DNA of 64,000 bases from Desulfosporosinus shakirovi (GTDB lineage: Bacteria > Bacillota > Desulfitobacteriia > Desulfitobacteriales > Desulfitobacteriaceae). The stretch spans positions 1-64,000 of the forward strand of contig NZ_JAJDOO010000004.1 of the NCBI RefSeq assembly GCF_020595055.1. The letters are read 5' to 3'. Below the pieces are notes generated by a model, which ran no database searches, was not told the DNA's origin, and worked only from the letters and a program-made list of their open reading frames with translations. Shown here piece after piece: positions 43,198 to 52,750 of the stretch (the stretch's first letter is position 1; each line of letters opens with the position of its first letter). Position numbers and translations under genes: made by a program.

Positions 43198-43466
43198 GAC
43201 CCCAAAGGGCGGCTTCGCCCACAAGAGAGAACCCATTGCATGGAGAGAGGCGGTAAGGCCCACAAAGCTGGCGCGGGGAAGCGGAGCCACAGGTTCACAT
43301 CAGGTATTACCCGGAGGTTTGGCACGAAAGTGTCCGGTGGACATTTTCGCTGAAGCGGCAATCTCCAAAGAATACTTCCCCGCTGAAGATAGCCCCGCGC
43401 CAGCGTGTGGGCGAGCCTCGGAGTGCTGGGTGAGCGGATGTGGGCGAAGCCGTCCGACCCCAGCGA
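43198..43466. repeat. Structured dispersed repeat, copy B
   Basis: 269 bases homologous to 26087-26290. The end stem is GGCGGCTTCGCCCAC / GTGGGCGAAGCCGTC, and the inner stem is GCTGGCGCGGGG / CCCCGCGCCAGC. Both differ from copy A at paired positions so that pairing is kept. A 65-base extra segment (about 43325-43390), itself holding a CGAAAGTGTCC / GGACATTTTCG hairpin, enlarges the central loop. It fills the gap between ygeY and ygeW. Confidence 0.8.
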
Positions 43467-43548
43467 CCTGTTTTCATCTTCGGATAGTGGCGCATAGCGG
43501 CATGAGGTCTACTCTCAATAAAACATAATTATTAGGAGGAATTAATAA

Positions 43549-44553
43549 ATGAACACAGTATTCAGAGGAAGACATTTTATCAACTTAGAGGATTTTACTA
43601 AAGAAGAAATAGATACAATGCTTGATGTTTCTTTAGATCTTAAGAGAAAATTTGCTATGGGCGAAGATACTGATTATCTTCATAATAAAACCGGCTTTTT
43701 AATGTTCTTCGAGCAATCCACTCGAACCAGAAACTCAATGGAAGCCGGTATGGCTCAATTGGGCGGTCATGCAGGATTCTTGGATTCCAGCAGTATGCAA
43801 ATTGCTCATGGTGAGACTGCGAAAGATACCGCGATTATTCTTTCTCGTTTTGGCCATATGATTGCTTGCCGTTATTGCAACTGGGGTCGCGGTAACCAAT
43901 ACTTGACCGAGATGGCAAAATGGTCGTCAGTTCCGGTGATGAACTTGCAAGATGACCTTTATCACCCATTCCAAGGTTTGGCAGATCTGCTGACGATTAA
44001 AGAGAAGCACCAAGACTTGAGACGCAAAAAGATTTCGATCATTTGGGCTTATGCTGAAAGCCATAAGAAACCAATCTCTGTGCCTGTAACCCAAGTTCTT
44101 CTCTTCCCTCGTTATGGTATGGATGTTTGGCTGGCTTATCCGAAGGGTTGGGAGCTTCCTGAGTGGGTTATCACCCAAGCCAGAGAAAATGCTGAGAAGC
44201 ATGGCGGTACTTTGACAATTACTCATGATGAGGCTGAAGCTTATAAAGATGCGGATATCGTTATTCCTAAGAGCTGGGGTAACTGGGTTACGGATCAAAC
44301 CGGTGCTTCAGTTTCCGGTGCAACTGCAGTTATTGATGATGCCCTCGTTTCTAATAAGAGCTGGAAGTGCACTGAAGCAAAAATGGCTACTGCCAGCAAA
44401 GATGTAATGTATATGCATGCTTTACCTGCTGACCGCAACAATGAAGTTGAAGACTCTGTTATCGATGGACCTCATTCTATCGCTTATGATGCTGCAGAAA
44501 ACCGTTTGCATACAGCTAAAGCTGTTATGACATTGTTGGTAGGTGGAAAATAA
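43549..44553 (+). CDS. ygeW: YgeW: knotted carbamoyltransferase family
   Basis: 334 residues of the aspartate/ornithine carbamoyltransferase superfamily. Carbamoyl-phosphate site: EQSTRTRNS near 55 and HPFQGLADLLTI near 145. The substrate side has MHALPADRNNEVEDSVIDG near 289. E. coli YgeW is longer (about 396), so this is a compact form. With the carbamate kinase two bases downstream it should run in the degradative direction: phosphorolysis of a ureido compound to carbamoyl phosphate plus an amine such as diaminopropionate, which DpaL then cleaves. That chain is inference from context. AGGAGGAATTAATAA precedes the ATG. Confidence 0.9.
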   Translation: MNTVFRGRHFINLEDFTKEEIDTMLDVSLDLKRKFAMGEDTDYLHNKTGFLMFFEQSTRTRNSMEAGMAQLGGHAGFLDSSSMQIAHGETAKDTAIILSRFGHMIACRYCNWGRGNQYLTEMAKWSSVPVMNLQDDLYHPFQGLADLLTIKEKHQDLRRKKISIIWAYAESHKKPISVPVTQVLLFPRYGMDVWLAYPKGWELPEWVITQARENAEKHGGTLTITHDEAEAYKDADIVIPKSWGNWVTDQTGASVSGATAVIDDALVSNKSWKCTEAKMATASKDVMYMHALPADRNNEVEDSVIDGPHSIAYDAAENRLHTAKAVMTLLVGGK

Positions 44554-44555
44554 TT

Positions 44556-45506
44556 GTGAGTACACTAGCTGTTGTAGCAATTGGTGGGAATTCTCTGATT
44601 CGTGATAACGCGCATGAGTCCGTTGAGGATCAATATCAGGCTGTTGTAGAAACAGCCAAGCATATTGTCGGGATGATCGAGCAGGGCTATGAAGTGATTG
44701 TTACTCATGGCAACGGTCCACAAGTAGGGTTTATCTTAAGAAGGTCGGAAATTGCTAAGGATGTTGCAGCAATGCATCAGGTTCCTTTGGTCAGCTGTGG
44801 GGCAGACACCCAAGGGGCCATTGGTTATCAAATCCAACAAGCAATGGATAATGAATTCAAGAAAAGGGGTATGGATAAAACGGCTGTCACTATTGTGACT
44901 CAAGTCGTGGTTTCCGAAAATGACCCGGCTTTTCAGAAACCAACTAAACCCATTGGTTCATTTTACACCAAAGAGCAAACCGCGGAAATTCAAAAGGCTA
45001 ACCCAGCCTGGGTTATGATTGAAGATGCAGGCAGAGGGTATCGCCGGATGGTTGCCTCCCCTCAGCCTCAAGAGATTGTTGAAAAAAATGTTATCAATAA
45101 GCTAGTACGCGATGGATATTGTGTAATTAGCGTTGGTGGCGGCGGAATCCCTGTAGTCAAAGGTGAGGACGGTTTATTACACGGTGTTGACGCGGTTATC
45201 GACAAGGATTTTGCGACGAGCCTTTTGGCCGCGGATATTAAGGCGGACGTCTTAATTATTTCGACGGGAGTGCCTACTGTTTATTTGAATTACGGCAAGC
45301 CTGACGAAAAAGCCTTAGATAAGGTGACGCTGGCTGAACTGAAGCAATATGTGGTTGAAAACCATTTTGCTCCGGGAAGCATGTTGCCTAAAATCCAAGC
45401 CGTTATCAGCTTCCTGGAAAATGGCGGAAAAGAAGCGATCATTACCAATCCTGAATCGCTGGAAGAAGCCGTCGCAGGGAAGACTGGGACCCATATATAT
45501 CCTTGA
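44556..45506 (+). CDS. arcC: Carbamate kinase
   Basis: 316 residues starting at GTG, with AGGTGG inside the end of ygeW. Amino-acid-kinase fold: LAVVAIGGNSLI at the start, VTHGNGPQVGFIL near 49, VVSENDPAFQKPTKPIG near 130 and SVGGGGIPVV near 208. It converts carbamoyl phosphate and ADP to ATP, ammonia and CO2, the energy-yielding step of purine fermentation here. A 15-bp perfect inverted repeat follows at 45534-45570. Confidence 0.95.
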   Translation: MSTLAVVAIGGNSLIRDNAHESVEDQYQAVVETAKHIVGMIEQGYEVIVTHGNGPQVGFILRRSEIAKDVAAMHQVPLVSCGADTQGAIGYQIQQAMDNEFKKRGMDKTAVTIVTQVVVSENDPAFQKPTKPIGSFYTKEQTAEIQKANPAWVMIEDAGRGYRRMVASPQPQEIVEKNVINKLVRDGYCVISVGGGGIPVVKGEDGLLHGVDAVIDKDFATSLLAADIKADVLIISTGVPTVYLNYGKPDEKALDKVTLAELKQYVVENHFAPGSMLPKIQAVISFLENGGKEAIITNPESLEEAVAGKTGTHIYP

Positions 45507-46061
45507 TCCTAGATATATTTAAATTAATAAAAAACTTGAGATGAAGAAGTTTAAATTCTTCATCTCAAGTCTCACAGACAATAGTAAAAAGGATATATTT
45601 ATTCTGTTATTTACCTGGAATGAGAAGGGCGAATCTTTTTAAGTTGCTTTTTGAATTCAAAATATGCGCAGAAACGATTCCTCTTGGGAAACGATCTGCG
45701 TCAATTCTTTATCCAATAACTAACTGTCTCACTAATACCGGCTTTTCTTTTAGAGGAGAGTAGCTTCTCGTTATCGACGTGGTTACAGCGACAACTAGAT
45801 CGCCCATGCCCGTGGGAAAAGTGGCGCTAAGCTCCTAGATAGCATGTCATAGGTTTAATCTCGATTAATAGCCCATGAGTCAGAATTTTGAGAATGCCAC
45901 TATTACAGAGATCAGTAATCAGAGGCCGAAGGCCAGATGAATATTTAAAGAATCTGAATCGCCCTTGATAAGATAGATAGATTCTTCAGATTAAACACTG
46001 AGGAAGTTTCCATAATGTTTGTGACCCAAGATGAGGAGATTTCCCTTAAGGAGAAATGAAC
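45507..46061. other. Gene-free stretch after arcC
   Basis: No gene is supported. It holds a perfect 15-bp hairpin ACTTGAGATGAAGAA / TTCTTCATCTCAAGT (45534-45570) without T-run on the plus strand, an imperfect CGCAGA..TCTGCG hairpin (45670-45698), and an AATCTGAA/TTCAGATT inverted repeat (about 45950-45990) ahead of the hydrolase gene. No -24/-12 promoter is seen. Confidence 0.5.
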
Positions 46062-47456
46062 ATGGGTATAGTATTAAACGGTGGAACTATTGTTACGGCT
46101 GCAGATCTATATCAAGCAGACCTCCGCATTGAAGGCGAGAGAATTGTAGCTATTGGCTGCGATATCAAGCAACCTGGTGATCAGGCAATAGATGTGGATG
46201 GCTGCTTTTTGTTTCCGGGAGGAATTGACCCACATACTCACTTCGATCTCCCAATGGGGGATTTTTCGACATCAGATGATTTTTCATCTGGTACAAAAGC
46301 AGCTGTATTAGGCGGGACAACAACTATCCTGGATTTTGCCACTCAGTTTAAAGGGGAAACTTTAAAAGAGGGCTTGATGAATTGGCATACAAAGGCTAGG
46401 GACAAGTGTTATGCCGACTACGGTTTTCATATGGCAATCACAGATTGGAATGAGTCCATAGCCCAAGAAATGCCGGAGTTGATTCGAGAAGAAGGGATAC
46501 CGTCATTTAAGCTTTATATGGCTTATAAGAACGTCTTGCAAGTTGACGACGGGGATTTGTTACAAGCTCTGCGCCAAGCCGGAGAATATGGGGCCCTGGT
46601 TTGTGTGCATTGTGAGAATGGTGATATCGTCTATGATTTGGTACATGAACATATAACTCAGGGTAAAACTGCTCCAAAATATCATCCGCTGTCTCGGCCT
46701 CCGGTAGTAGAAGAGGAAGCCACTTCACGAGTTATTACCCTTGCTCAGTTGGCTGATGCTCCCCTCTATATTGTCCACCTTACCTGCAGCGGGGCACTTA
46801 AGGCAGTGAATGATGCGAAGTTGAAAGGGCAAGAGGTTTACGCTGAAACCTGTCCTCAATATCTTTTGTTAGATGACAGCTATTACAGTGCCGAAGGTTT
46901 TAACGGTGCTAAATATGTAATTTCACCGCCTTTGCGTCCGGTGTGTAATCAGGAAGTTTTATGGGCAGGCTTAAAAAATAGGGTCTTAGATGTGGTCGCC
47001 ACGGATCATTGCGCCTTAAATTATCAAGGACAAAAAGATAAGGGCCTGAATGATTTCAGCAAAATCCCCAATGGAGCGGCAGGCGTTGAAACCCGCATGG
47101 GATTGTTGTATACCTATGGGGTTTTGACTGGGAAGTTAACCTTAAACGATTTCGTAGCGTTAACTTCAACGAATGCAGCAAAACTCTTTGGCTTGTTCCC
47201 CCGAAAAGGAACCATAGCTCCTGGGAGTGACGCAGACCTTGTCGTTTGGGATCCCCGTATATCATCGGTGATAAGGGCTGCGGATTTGCATCAGCAGGTC
47301 GATTACACCCCTTACGAAGGTTTTAAGCAGACCGGTCAGGCGATTCATGTATTCTTACGTGGAAAACAGGTTGTCCGGGATGGACAGCTAAAGGTGGATA
47401 AACCCACGGGGATATACTTATCCCGTAAGCCATTCCTTAAGAGAAAGGTTGGGTAA
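46062..47456 (+). CDS. hyuA: Dihydropyrimidinase/hydantoinase-type hydrolase (HyuA/YgeZ)
   Basis: 464 residues from the ATG at 46062; the ATG at 46056 is only two bases from AAGGAG. Cyclic amidohydrolase with metal ligands HTHFD near 58, the carboxylated Lys in FKLYMAYK near 147, CVHCENGD near 180, IVHLTCSG near 237 and the Asp in ATDHCALNY near 313. It opens a cyclic imide or hydantoin-like ring, probably a product of the xanthine or urate ring. The stop is two bases before the start of the fused xanthine dehydrogenase, so they are co-expressed. Confidence 0.92.
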   Translation: MGIVLNGGTIVTAADLYQADLRIEGERIVAIGCDIKQPGDQAIDVDGCFLFPGGIDPHTHFDLPMGDFSTSDDFSSGTKAAVLGGTTTILDFATQFKGETLKEGLMNWHTKARDKCYADYGFHMAITDWNESIAQEMPELIREEGIPSFKLYMAYKNVLQVDDGDLLQALRQAGEYGALVCVHCENGDIVYDLVHEHITQGKTAPKYHPLSRPPVVEEEATSRVITLAQLADAPLYIVHLTCSGALKAVNDAKLKGQEVYAETCPQYLLLDDSYYSAEGFNGAKYVISPPLRPVCNQEVLWAGLKNRVLDVVATDHCALNYQGQKDKGLNDFSKIPNGAAGVETRMGLLYTYGVLTGKLTLNDFVALTSTNAAKLFGLFPRKGTIAPGSDADLVVWDPRISSVIRAADLHQQVDYTPYEGFKQTGQAIHVFLRGKQVVRDGQLKVDKPTGIYLSRKPFLKRKVG

Positions 47457-47458
47457 TA

Positions 47459-50020
47459 ATGTATATTGTTGATATTAATGGCGCAATTCATAGCGTGCAG
47501 GAGGATAAGAATCTGCTTGATTTCTTGCGAGATGAGGCACAGGTAACTTCACTTAAAAATGGATGTGGAGAAGGAGCTTGTGGTGCGTGCATGCTTTTAG
47601 TGGATGGCAAGGCTATGCGAGCTTGTATTTTGACCGTCGCTAAGGCATCCGGAAAAAAACTTCTGACCGTTGAAGGGCTATCCGAGGGAGAAAAGGAAGC
47701 TTATACTTGGGCGTTTGCCGAAGCAGGCGCAGTTCAATGCGGCTTTTGTATACCAGGTATGATTATCAGTGCTAAAGCTTTGCTTGATAAGAATGCCAAC
47801 CCCACTTCTCAAGAAATAAAGCAGAGTATACGCGGAAATATTTGTCGTTGCACAGGATATATAAAAATTGAACAAGGCATTTTCTTGGCAGCTCAGGTAT
47901 TACGGGGGGAAATACACCCTAAGTCGTCTCTGCAGCCCGGGGCTAGAATCGGAACAAGTGTACAACGTGTGGACGCTCGTGAAAAAGCAATGGGAACGGG
48001 ACAATATGTGGATGATATGCAGGTAGATAATATGCTTTATGCAGCGGTTTTAAGAACTAAGTACCCTAGAGCCATTGTCAAAGCCATTGATGTATCTGAA
48101 GCGCGTTCTTATCCGGGTGTGGAAGCGGCATTAACCGCAGAGGACATTCCGGCAGATCGCAATCACGGTCATATTTTTCCTGATTGGCCGACCATGGTTT
48201 CCATCGGACAAGAAACAAGGTATATCGGGGATGCAATTGCCTTGGTTGCCGCTCAGACGAAAAAGCAAGCTCGAGAAGCCTTAAATTTGATTAAAGTGGA
48301 GTATGAAGAGCTCAAACCGATCCTGAGTCCGACAGAAGCCCTTGCTGAAGGAGCTCCTCGCATTCACGAAAAAGGGAATCTGTTAAGCACAACCAAGATT
48401 AAACGAGGAAATCCTGAGGAAGCGCTTGCTAATTCCGCACATGTGGTTACGAATCGTTATACAACCCCGCCTACTGAACATGCCTTTATGGAACCGGAAA
48501 GTGCTTTAGCCATCCCTCAGGAAGACGGAGGGGTCACAATTTACGTTGGAGATCAAAGTGTTTATGATGATCAACATGGGATTATGGCGATGCTTGGCTT
48601 GCCCGCAGAAAAGGTGCGTGTAATCAGCAAATTGGTCGGTGGCGGATTTGGAGGTAAAGAAGATTTAAGTGTCCAACATCATGCCGCTTTACTAGCGATA
48701 AAAACCCAAAAACCTGTCAAACTAACCTTTACTCGCCAGGAAAGTATCTTAGTGCACCCCAAGCGCCATGCTATGGAATTGGAAGTCACCACTGGATGTG
48801 ACGAGAAGGGGAAGCTGACGGCTATGTCAGCCAAGATTGTTGCTGATACGGGGGCTTATGCCTCTTTAGGCACCGCTGTTCTGCAACGGGCGTGTACCCA
48901 TGCTAGTGGTCCTTATCAAATAGCCAACGTAGATATAACCGGGCTCTGCGTTTATACAAATAATCTTCCGGCTGGTGCATTTAGAGGCTTTGGTGTTCCC
49001 CAGTCTTCTTTTGCGGCTGAAACAAATATGGACCTCTTAGCAGAAAAAGTGGGGATTTCTCCTTGGGAAATTCGCTACCTTAACGCACTCGAACCAGGGA
49101 TGGTTAATTCCACCGGTCAGATTACAGATGAAGGAACTGCCATCAAGGAGACACTTCGTGCAGTTCGGGAAGTGTATGAGTCTCATCCACATGCTGCGGG
49201 AATTGCCTGTGCTATGAAAAATACCGGTATTGGAGTGGGTCTTCCGGATACAGGGCGGGTAAAAATTAAAATTCTTAATGGGAAAGCGGTAGTCCTGACC
49301 AGTGCTGCCTGCATTGGACAAGGTTTTGCCACTATTGCAACACAGATCGTTCATGAAGCAACGGGTTTGCCTCTGGAACAGATTGAAGTTGGTGCTCCTG
49401 ATACCTGTTTGACGCCTAATTCTGGGACAACAACTGCTTCGCGTCAGACTATGTTTAGTGGTGAGGCCGTGCGTCAAGCTTCTCTGAAACTGCAACAAGC
49501 GATGCATAATGCCACCTTTGAGGACTTAGACGGGCAAGAATTTTACGGGGAATACTTTGGGGAAACCGACCCCATGAATTCAGACAAGCCAAACCCAATT
49601 AGCCACGTCGCCTATAGTTATGCAACTCATGTTGTTCTCCTAAATGAACAGGGAATGGTGGAAAAAGTGGTCGCAGCTCATGATGTGGGAAGGGCCATCA
49701 ATCCGAAAGCCATCGAAGGGCAGATTGAGGGCGGAGTTTGCATGGGATTAGGCTATGCTTTGCGTGAGGATTTTCCGCTTCTTAATGGTGTTCCGGCAGT
49801 AAAGTATGCCAAGTTAGGACTTTTGCGCTCGACAGAAATGCCTGAGGTTGAATCCGTAATTATTGAAAAGAATTCTTCTCCATTAGCTTACGGTGCCAAA
49901 GGAGTAGGGGAGATCGCCTCGATTCCGACGGCTCCGGCAGTTGCATCCGCATATTACAAGTTTGATGGCAAACTGCGTTGTTCCTTGCCTCTGAAAGAAA
50001 CTCCGTATAATAAAAAATAA
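47459..50020 (+). CDS. Selenium-dependent-type xanthine dehydrogenase, 2Fe-2S/molybdenum fusion (XdhD-like)
   Basis: 853 residues. Residues 1-155 are the 2Fe-2S domains (Cys36, 41, 44, 56; QCGFC with Cys94 and 97; CRC with Cys129 and 131). From about 160 comes the molybdenum part: GTGQYVDDM near 180, GGGFGGKEDL near 397, GAFRGFGVPQ near 502, IGQGFATIATQ near 620 and the catalytic Glu in AKGVGEIASIP near 820. No FAD domain is fused. Length and fusion match TIGR03311-type enzymes, whose active site is reported to need labile (non-selenocysteine) selenium. The maturation genes yqeC, mocA and yqeB follow directly, supporting that reading. Confidence 0.9.
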   Translation: MYIVDINGAIHSVQEDKNLLDFLRDEAQVTSLKNGCGEGACGACMLLVDGKAMRACILTVAKASGKKLLTVEGLSEGEKEAYTWAFAEAGAVQCGFCIPGMIISAKALLDKNANPTSQEIKQSIRGNICRCTGYIKIEQGIFLAAQVLRGEIHPKSSLQPGARIGTSVQRVDAREKAMGTGQYVDDMQVDNMLYAAVLRTKYPRAIVKAIDVSEARSYPGVEAALTAEDIPADRNHGHIFPDWPTMVSIGQETRYIGDAIALVAAQTKKQAREALNLIKVEYEELKPILSPTEALAEGAPRIHEKGNLLSTTKIKRGNPEEALANSAHVVTNRYTTPPTEHAFMEPESALAIPQEDGGVTIYVGDQSVYDDQHGIMAMLGLPAEKVRVISKLVGGGFGGKEDLSVQHHAALLAIKTQKPVKLTFTRQESILVHPKRHAMELEVTTGCDEKGKLTAMSAKIVADTGAYASLGTAVLQRACTHASGPYQIANVDITGLCVYTNNLPAGAFRGFGVPQSSFAAETNMDLLAEKVGISPWEIRYLNALEPGMVNSTGQITDEGTAIKETLRAVREVYESHPHAAGIACAMKNTGIGVGLPDTGRVKIKILNGKAVVLTSAACIGQGFATIATQIVHEATGLPLEQIEVGAPDTCLTPNSGTTTASRQTMFSGEAVRQASLKLQQAMHNATFEDLDGQEFYGEYFGETDPMNSDKPNPISHVAYSYATHVVLLNEQGMVEKVVAAHDVGRAINPKAIEGQIEGGVCMGLGYALREDFPLLNGVPAVKYAKLGLLRSTEMPEVESVIIEKNSSPLAYGAKGVGEIASIPTAPAVASAYYKFDGKLRCSLPLKETPYNKK

Positions 50021-50102
50021 TTTTGAATTTTCTAATTTTTGGCGCTTGAACAATGTCTTAGACTCACGTAAACTATCCGTAAACAGTCTTTAGGAGTTAA
50101 AC

Positions 50103-50948
50103 ATGACTAGTTCGACAACAAGATCTACCATCAGTTCGACAATCGGAAGCGGCAGTCTTTGGGATATGACTCAGCATTTACCTGTTACTACCTTCATCGG
50201 GGCTGGCGGGAAGACAACGTGTCTTCAATCACTGTCTCATGAAATCGCATCCGCCGGTTTGCAAGTTGTGGCAACGACTACAACAAAGGTCTATCCTGAG
50301 GAACACATGAAGGCTTGGAGGAATCTCAATCCTCCCCCCAAACAAAAGGGTGCTTGGTTCTGGTATAATAAACTTGAGGGTGAAAGTGGAAAATGGCTTG
50401 GCCCATCAGTTACAGCCGTTGACAATGCCATCTCAAAGGATATTCTCTCATTTGACTTGCACGACTTGAAGGGTCGCCGTTTTTGGGTGATTGAAGGAGA
50501 TGGTGCACGAGAGCGCAAGTTAAAGTGTTGGGAGTCCTATGAACCGCAAATTCCTAAGTATACGGATTGTGCTGTGTTAGTGCTGGATCTCGGGTTATGG
50601 GGAGATCTTCTGCAAGAGGATCAGGTTCATAGATCTCACAGGTGTAAGGATCTTCTCGGTCAGGTTTGGAAAGCTGAGAGTGCTTGGAGATATTTTTTGA
50701 GGTCTCCTGTCTTTGCTCCTCAATATGAGCAGATGTTTTGGGTTATTCTCTTGAATGGTCCGGGAAAAACCATTGAGAACAAAAAGGTAATAGATCCAAT
50801 GGATTCATTGGATCTATTACACGATCTTAAGCATAAATGGTTAGAAATCCAACAGAATCCTGTACCCTTCGAAGCGAGACCCAGTCATTTACGCCTAGCC
50901 GTGGGGGATGCCAAAGAGGGGGGCTTACGATGGTTCGATTTGTGGTAA
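50103..50948 (+). CDS. yqeC: YqeC: selenium-cofactor maturation protein for molybdenum hydroxylases
   Basis: 281 residues. A P-loop-like TTFIGAGGKTTCLQSL near 29 and ATTTTKVYPEEH near 58, then IEGDGARERKLKCWESYEP near 137, identify the YqeC family (TIGR03172). Members occur with selenium-dependent xanthine dehydrogenase genes and are thought to help form the labile selenium cofactor. GGAG lies upstream of the ATG. The end overlaps mocA by 19 bases. Confidence 0.9.
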   Translation: MTSSTTRSTISSTIGSGSLWDMTQHLPVTTFIGAGGKTTCLQSLSHEIASAGLQVVATTTTKVYPEEHMKAWRNLNPPPKQKGAWFWYNKLEGESGKWLGPSVTAVDNAISKDILSFDLHDLKGRRFWVIEGDGARERKLKCWESYEPQIPKYTDCAVLVLDLGLWGDLLQEDQVHRSHRCKDLLGQVWKAESAWRYFLRSPVFAPQYEQMFWVILLNGPGKTIENKKVIDPMDSLDLLHDLKHKWLEIQQNPVPFEARPSHLRLAVGDAKEGGLRWFDLW

Positions 50949-51553
50949 TGGCCGCAGGTTTGGCTACTCGAATGGGGCGAGATAAACTTGCTCTGCCTTG
51001 GAAGAAGACCACTGTCCTAGGGCATGTTATTGAAACGGTTCTTGAGACGATCAAACTGCATAAGAGTGAATCAATGTTAGCAAAGATTGAGATTCACGTT
51101 GTCTCACGGCAATCCATTGATACCTATGTTTCAGAAGAGGGTATTAGAGAGTTTAGAGAGCATGGCGGGATTTGGCATTATGTTCCAAGTCCTAAACCTC
51201 TTGCGCAGACGATTAACATAGGATTACAAAATATAAATAATCAAGTACATAGTTACGCTTTTTTACCTGGGGATCAGGTAGGAATTAATGTTCAAGAGCT
51301 CTCAGCCTGCCTGGGAGAGGTGCTTAGGTTATGTCCGGATTTCATTGTTCCCATTGCCGAGGATACAACAGGTTCCCCTGTGTTTTTTCATAAACGATAC
51401 CTCCCGGAACTATTGGCGCTTCGGGGTGAGCAAGGTGGAAGAGCTGTTTTAAATAAATATCCGGATCGATGGCTTAAATTTACTGTTAAGGAAACTTTGT
51501 TTTTGGATGTTGATACACCTGAACAATATAACGCTTTATTTAACAAACTATAG
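50930..51553 (+). CDS. mocA: MocA/YgfJ-type nucleotidyltransferase for molybdenum cofactor
   Basis: 207 residues from the ATG at 50930 (GAGGGGGG upstream), inside the end of yqeC. GT-A/MobA-like fold: VVMAAGLATRMGRDKLALPW at the start (nucleotide-binding loop), AFLPGDQVGI near 110, TTGSPVFFHKRYLPEL near 145, GGRAVLNKYPD near 165 and LDVDTPEQYNAL at the end. It would transfer CMP to molybdopterin, giving the cytosine dinucleotide form used by bacterial hydroxylases. Confidence 0.9.
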   Translation: MVRFVVMAAGLATRMGRDKLALPWKKTTVLGHVIETVLETIKLHKSESMLAKIEIHVVSRQSIDTYVSEEGIREFREHGGIWHYVPSPKPLAQTINIGLQNINNQVHSYAFLPGDQVGINVQELSACLGEVLRLCPDFIVPIAEDTTGSPVFFHKRYLPELLALRGEQGGRAVLNKYPDRWLKFTVKETLFLDVDTPEQYNALFNKL

Positions 51554-51651
51554 TTCTGCTAAGAGAGTTAAACCTCCTAAACAGATGTAATTCTAATATC
51601 TGCTTTAAACAGTTAATAATTTAAACCCTATAGACAAGGAGAAATGTGCGA

Positions 51652-52500
51652 ATGAACAATAAACTGGTAATGGATGGGCCGGTGGTTTTAATTCGTGGGG
51701 CAGGTGAACAAGCTTCCGGCGTCGGTTGGGCTTTGGCTAAAGCAGGATTTAGAGTAGTAATGACGGAAGTAGCTGAGCCTTTAATGGTCCGCTGGCCGGT
51801 ATGTTTTGGTACTGCAATCGAAGAAGGCCGTTGGCAAGTTGAAGAAATTACGGCTTGTCGTATAGCTTCTCTACCCTCAGATTGTGAAACTGCTTGGAAA
51901 GCGGGAGAAATCCCAGTCCTTGTCGACCCTGATTTGGAGACATTACCTGCGCTTAATCCTATAATATTGGTGGATGCTATTATGGCGAAACAAAACATCG
52001 GGACGACACAGAATATGGCCCCGTTAACCATCGGTTTAGGACCGGGGTTTACTGCGGGAGAAGATGTAGATGTCGTTATAGAAACTAACCGAGGGCATCA
52101 TCTAGGCCGGATTATTTATTCCGGACCGGCTCAGCCCAATACCGGGATTCCGGGAGAAGTTAAGGGTATTTCTAAAGAACGAGTTGTCTACTCTAATAAG
52201 ATTGGGGTCTTTAAAGCTAAGCGGGCAATTGGAGAACAGGTTTCTGCGGGAGATTGCTTGGGTGAAATTGAAGACGGGATAGAGAATGCCAAAGTAGTGT
52301 CCTTAATCGATGGGGTTTTAAGAGGGTTATTGAGAACAAATACCCAGATTTCTGAGAATATAAAAATTGGGGATATAGATCCTCGTGGGAACGAAGAATA
52401 CTGTTGGACGATTTCGGAGAAAGCACGTGCTATAGGGGCCGCAGTTTTATTAAGCATCCTGGAATCCGGTATCATTAGTCCACTGCGTTTAAAAGGCTAG
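51652..52500 (+). CDS. yqeB: YqeB: selenium-dependent molybdenum hydroxylase system protein
   Basis: 282 residues from the ATG at 51652 (AAGGAG nine bases upstream); the GTG at 51646 is too close. The N-terminal Rossmann-like segment VVLIRGAGEQASGVGWALAK near 10-29, DAIMAKQNIG near 107 and TIGLGPGFTAGEDVDVVIET near 124 match the EF2563/YqeB family (TIGR03309). The family always travels with yqeC and selenium-dependent hydroxylases. It closes the hydrolase/fused-xdh/maturation operon. Confidence 0.9.
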   Translation: MNNKLVMDGPVVLIRGAGEQASGVGWALAKAGFRVVMTEVAEPLMVRWPVCFGTAIEEGRWQVEEITACRIASLPSDCETAWKAGEIPVLVDPDLETLPALNPIILVDAIMAKQNIGTTQNMAPLTIGLGPGFTAGEDVDVVIETNRGHHLGRIIYSGPAQPNTGIPGEVKGISKERVVYSNKIGVFKAKRAIGEQVSAGDCLGEIEDGIENAKVVSLIDGVLRGLLRTNTQISENIKIGDIDPRGNEEYCWTISEKARAIGAAVLLSILESGIISPLRLKG

Positions 52501-52750
52501 AAATTGTTTTAACTTTAGTTGAACGAGTTCGATAGTTTGAAAAATAGTCTTCTTACTTGGCGATTGATGCTTATTCACTTTGTGGATCATTTTACCTAAA
52601 ATGTAAGACGATTTTTTATATTTAGCAGAATAAACTATATACAAATCGAATGTTTATATTGTAATATGTGTATTAGATCTTATGTCTTAAAACCGTTTTA
52701 GAGAATGAATCAGATTAATTGATTGCTCAATAATTAAATACTGAATTCTA

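Noticed and set aside
43172-43528. 118-codon open frame between ygeY and ygeW
   Set aside because: It lies within structured repeat copy B and copy A does not keep the frame; composition comes from the GC-rich stems.
47459-50020. Selenocysteine (in-frame TGA) in the fused xanthine dehydrogenase
   Set aside because: The frame has no internal TGA; the selenium in this enzyme class is a labile non-protein ligand.
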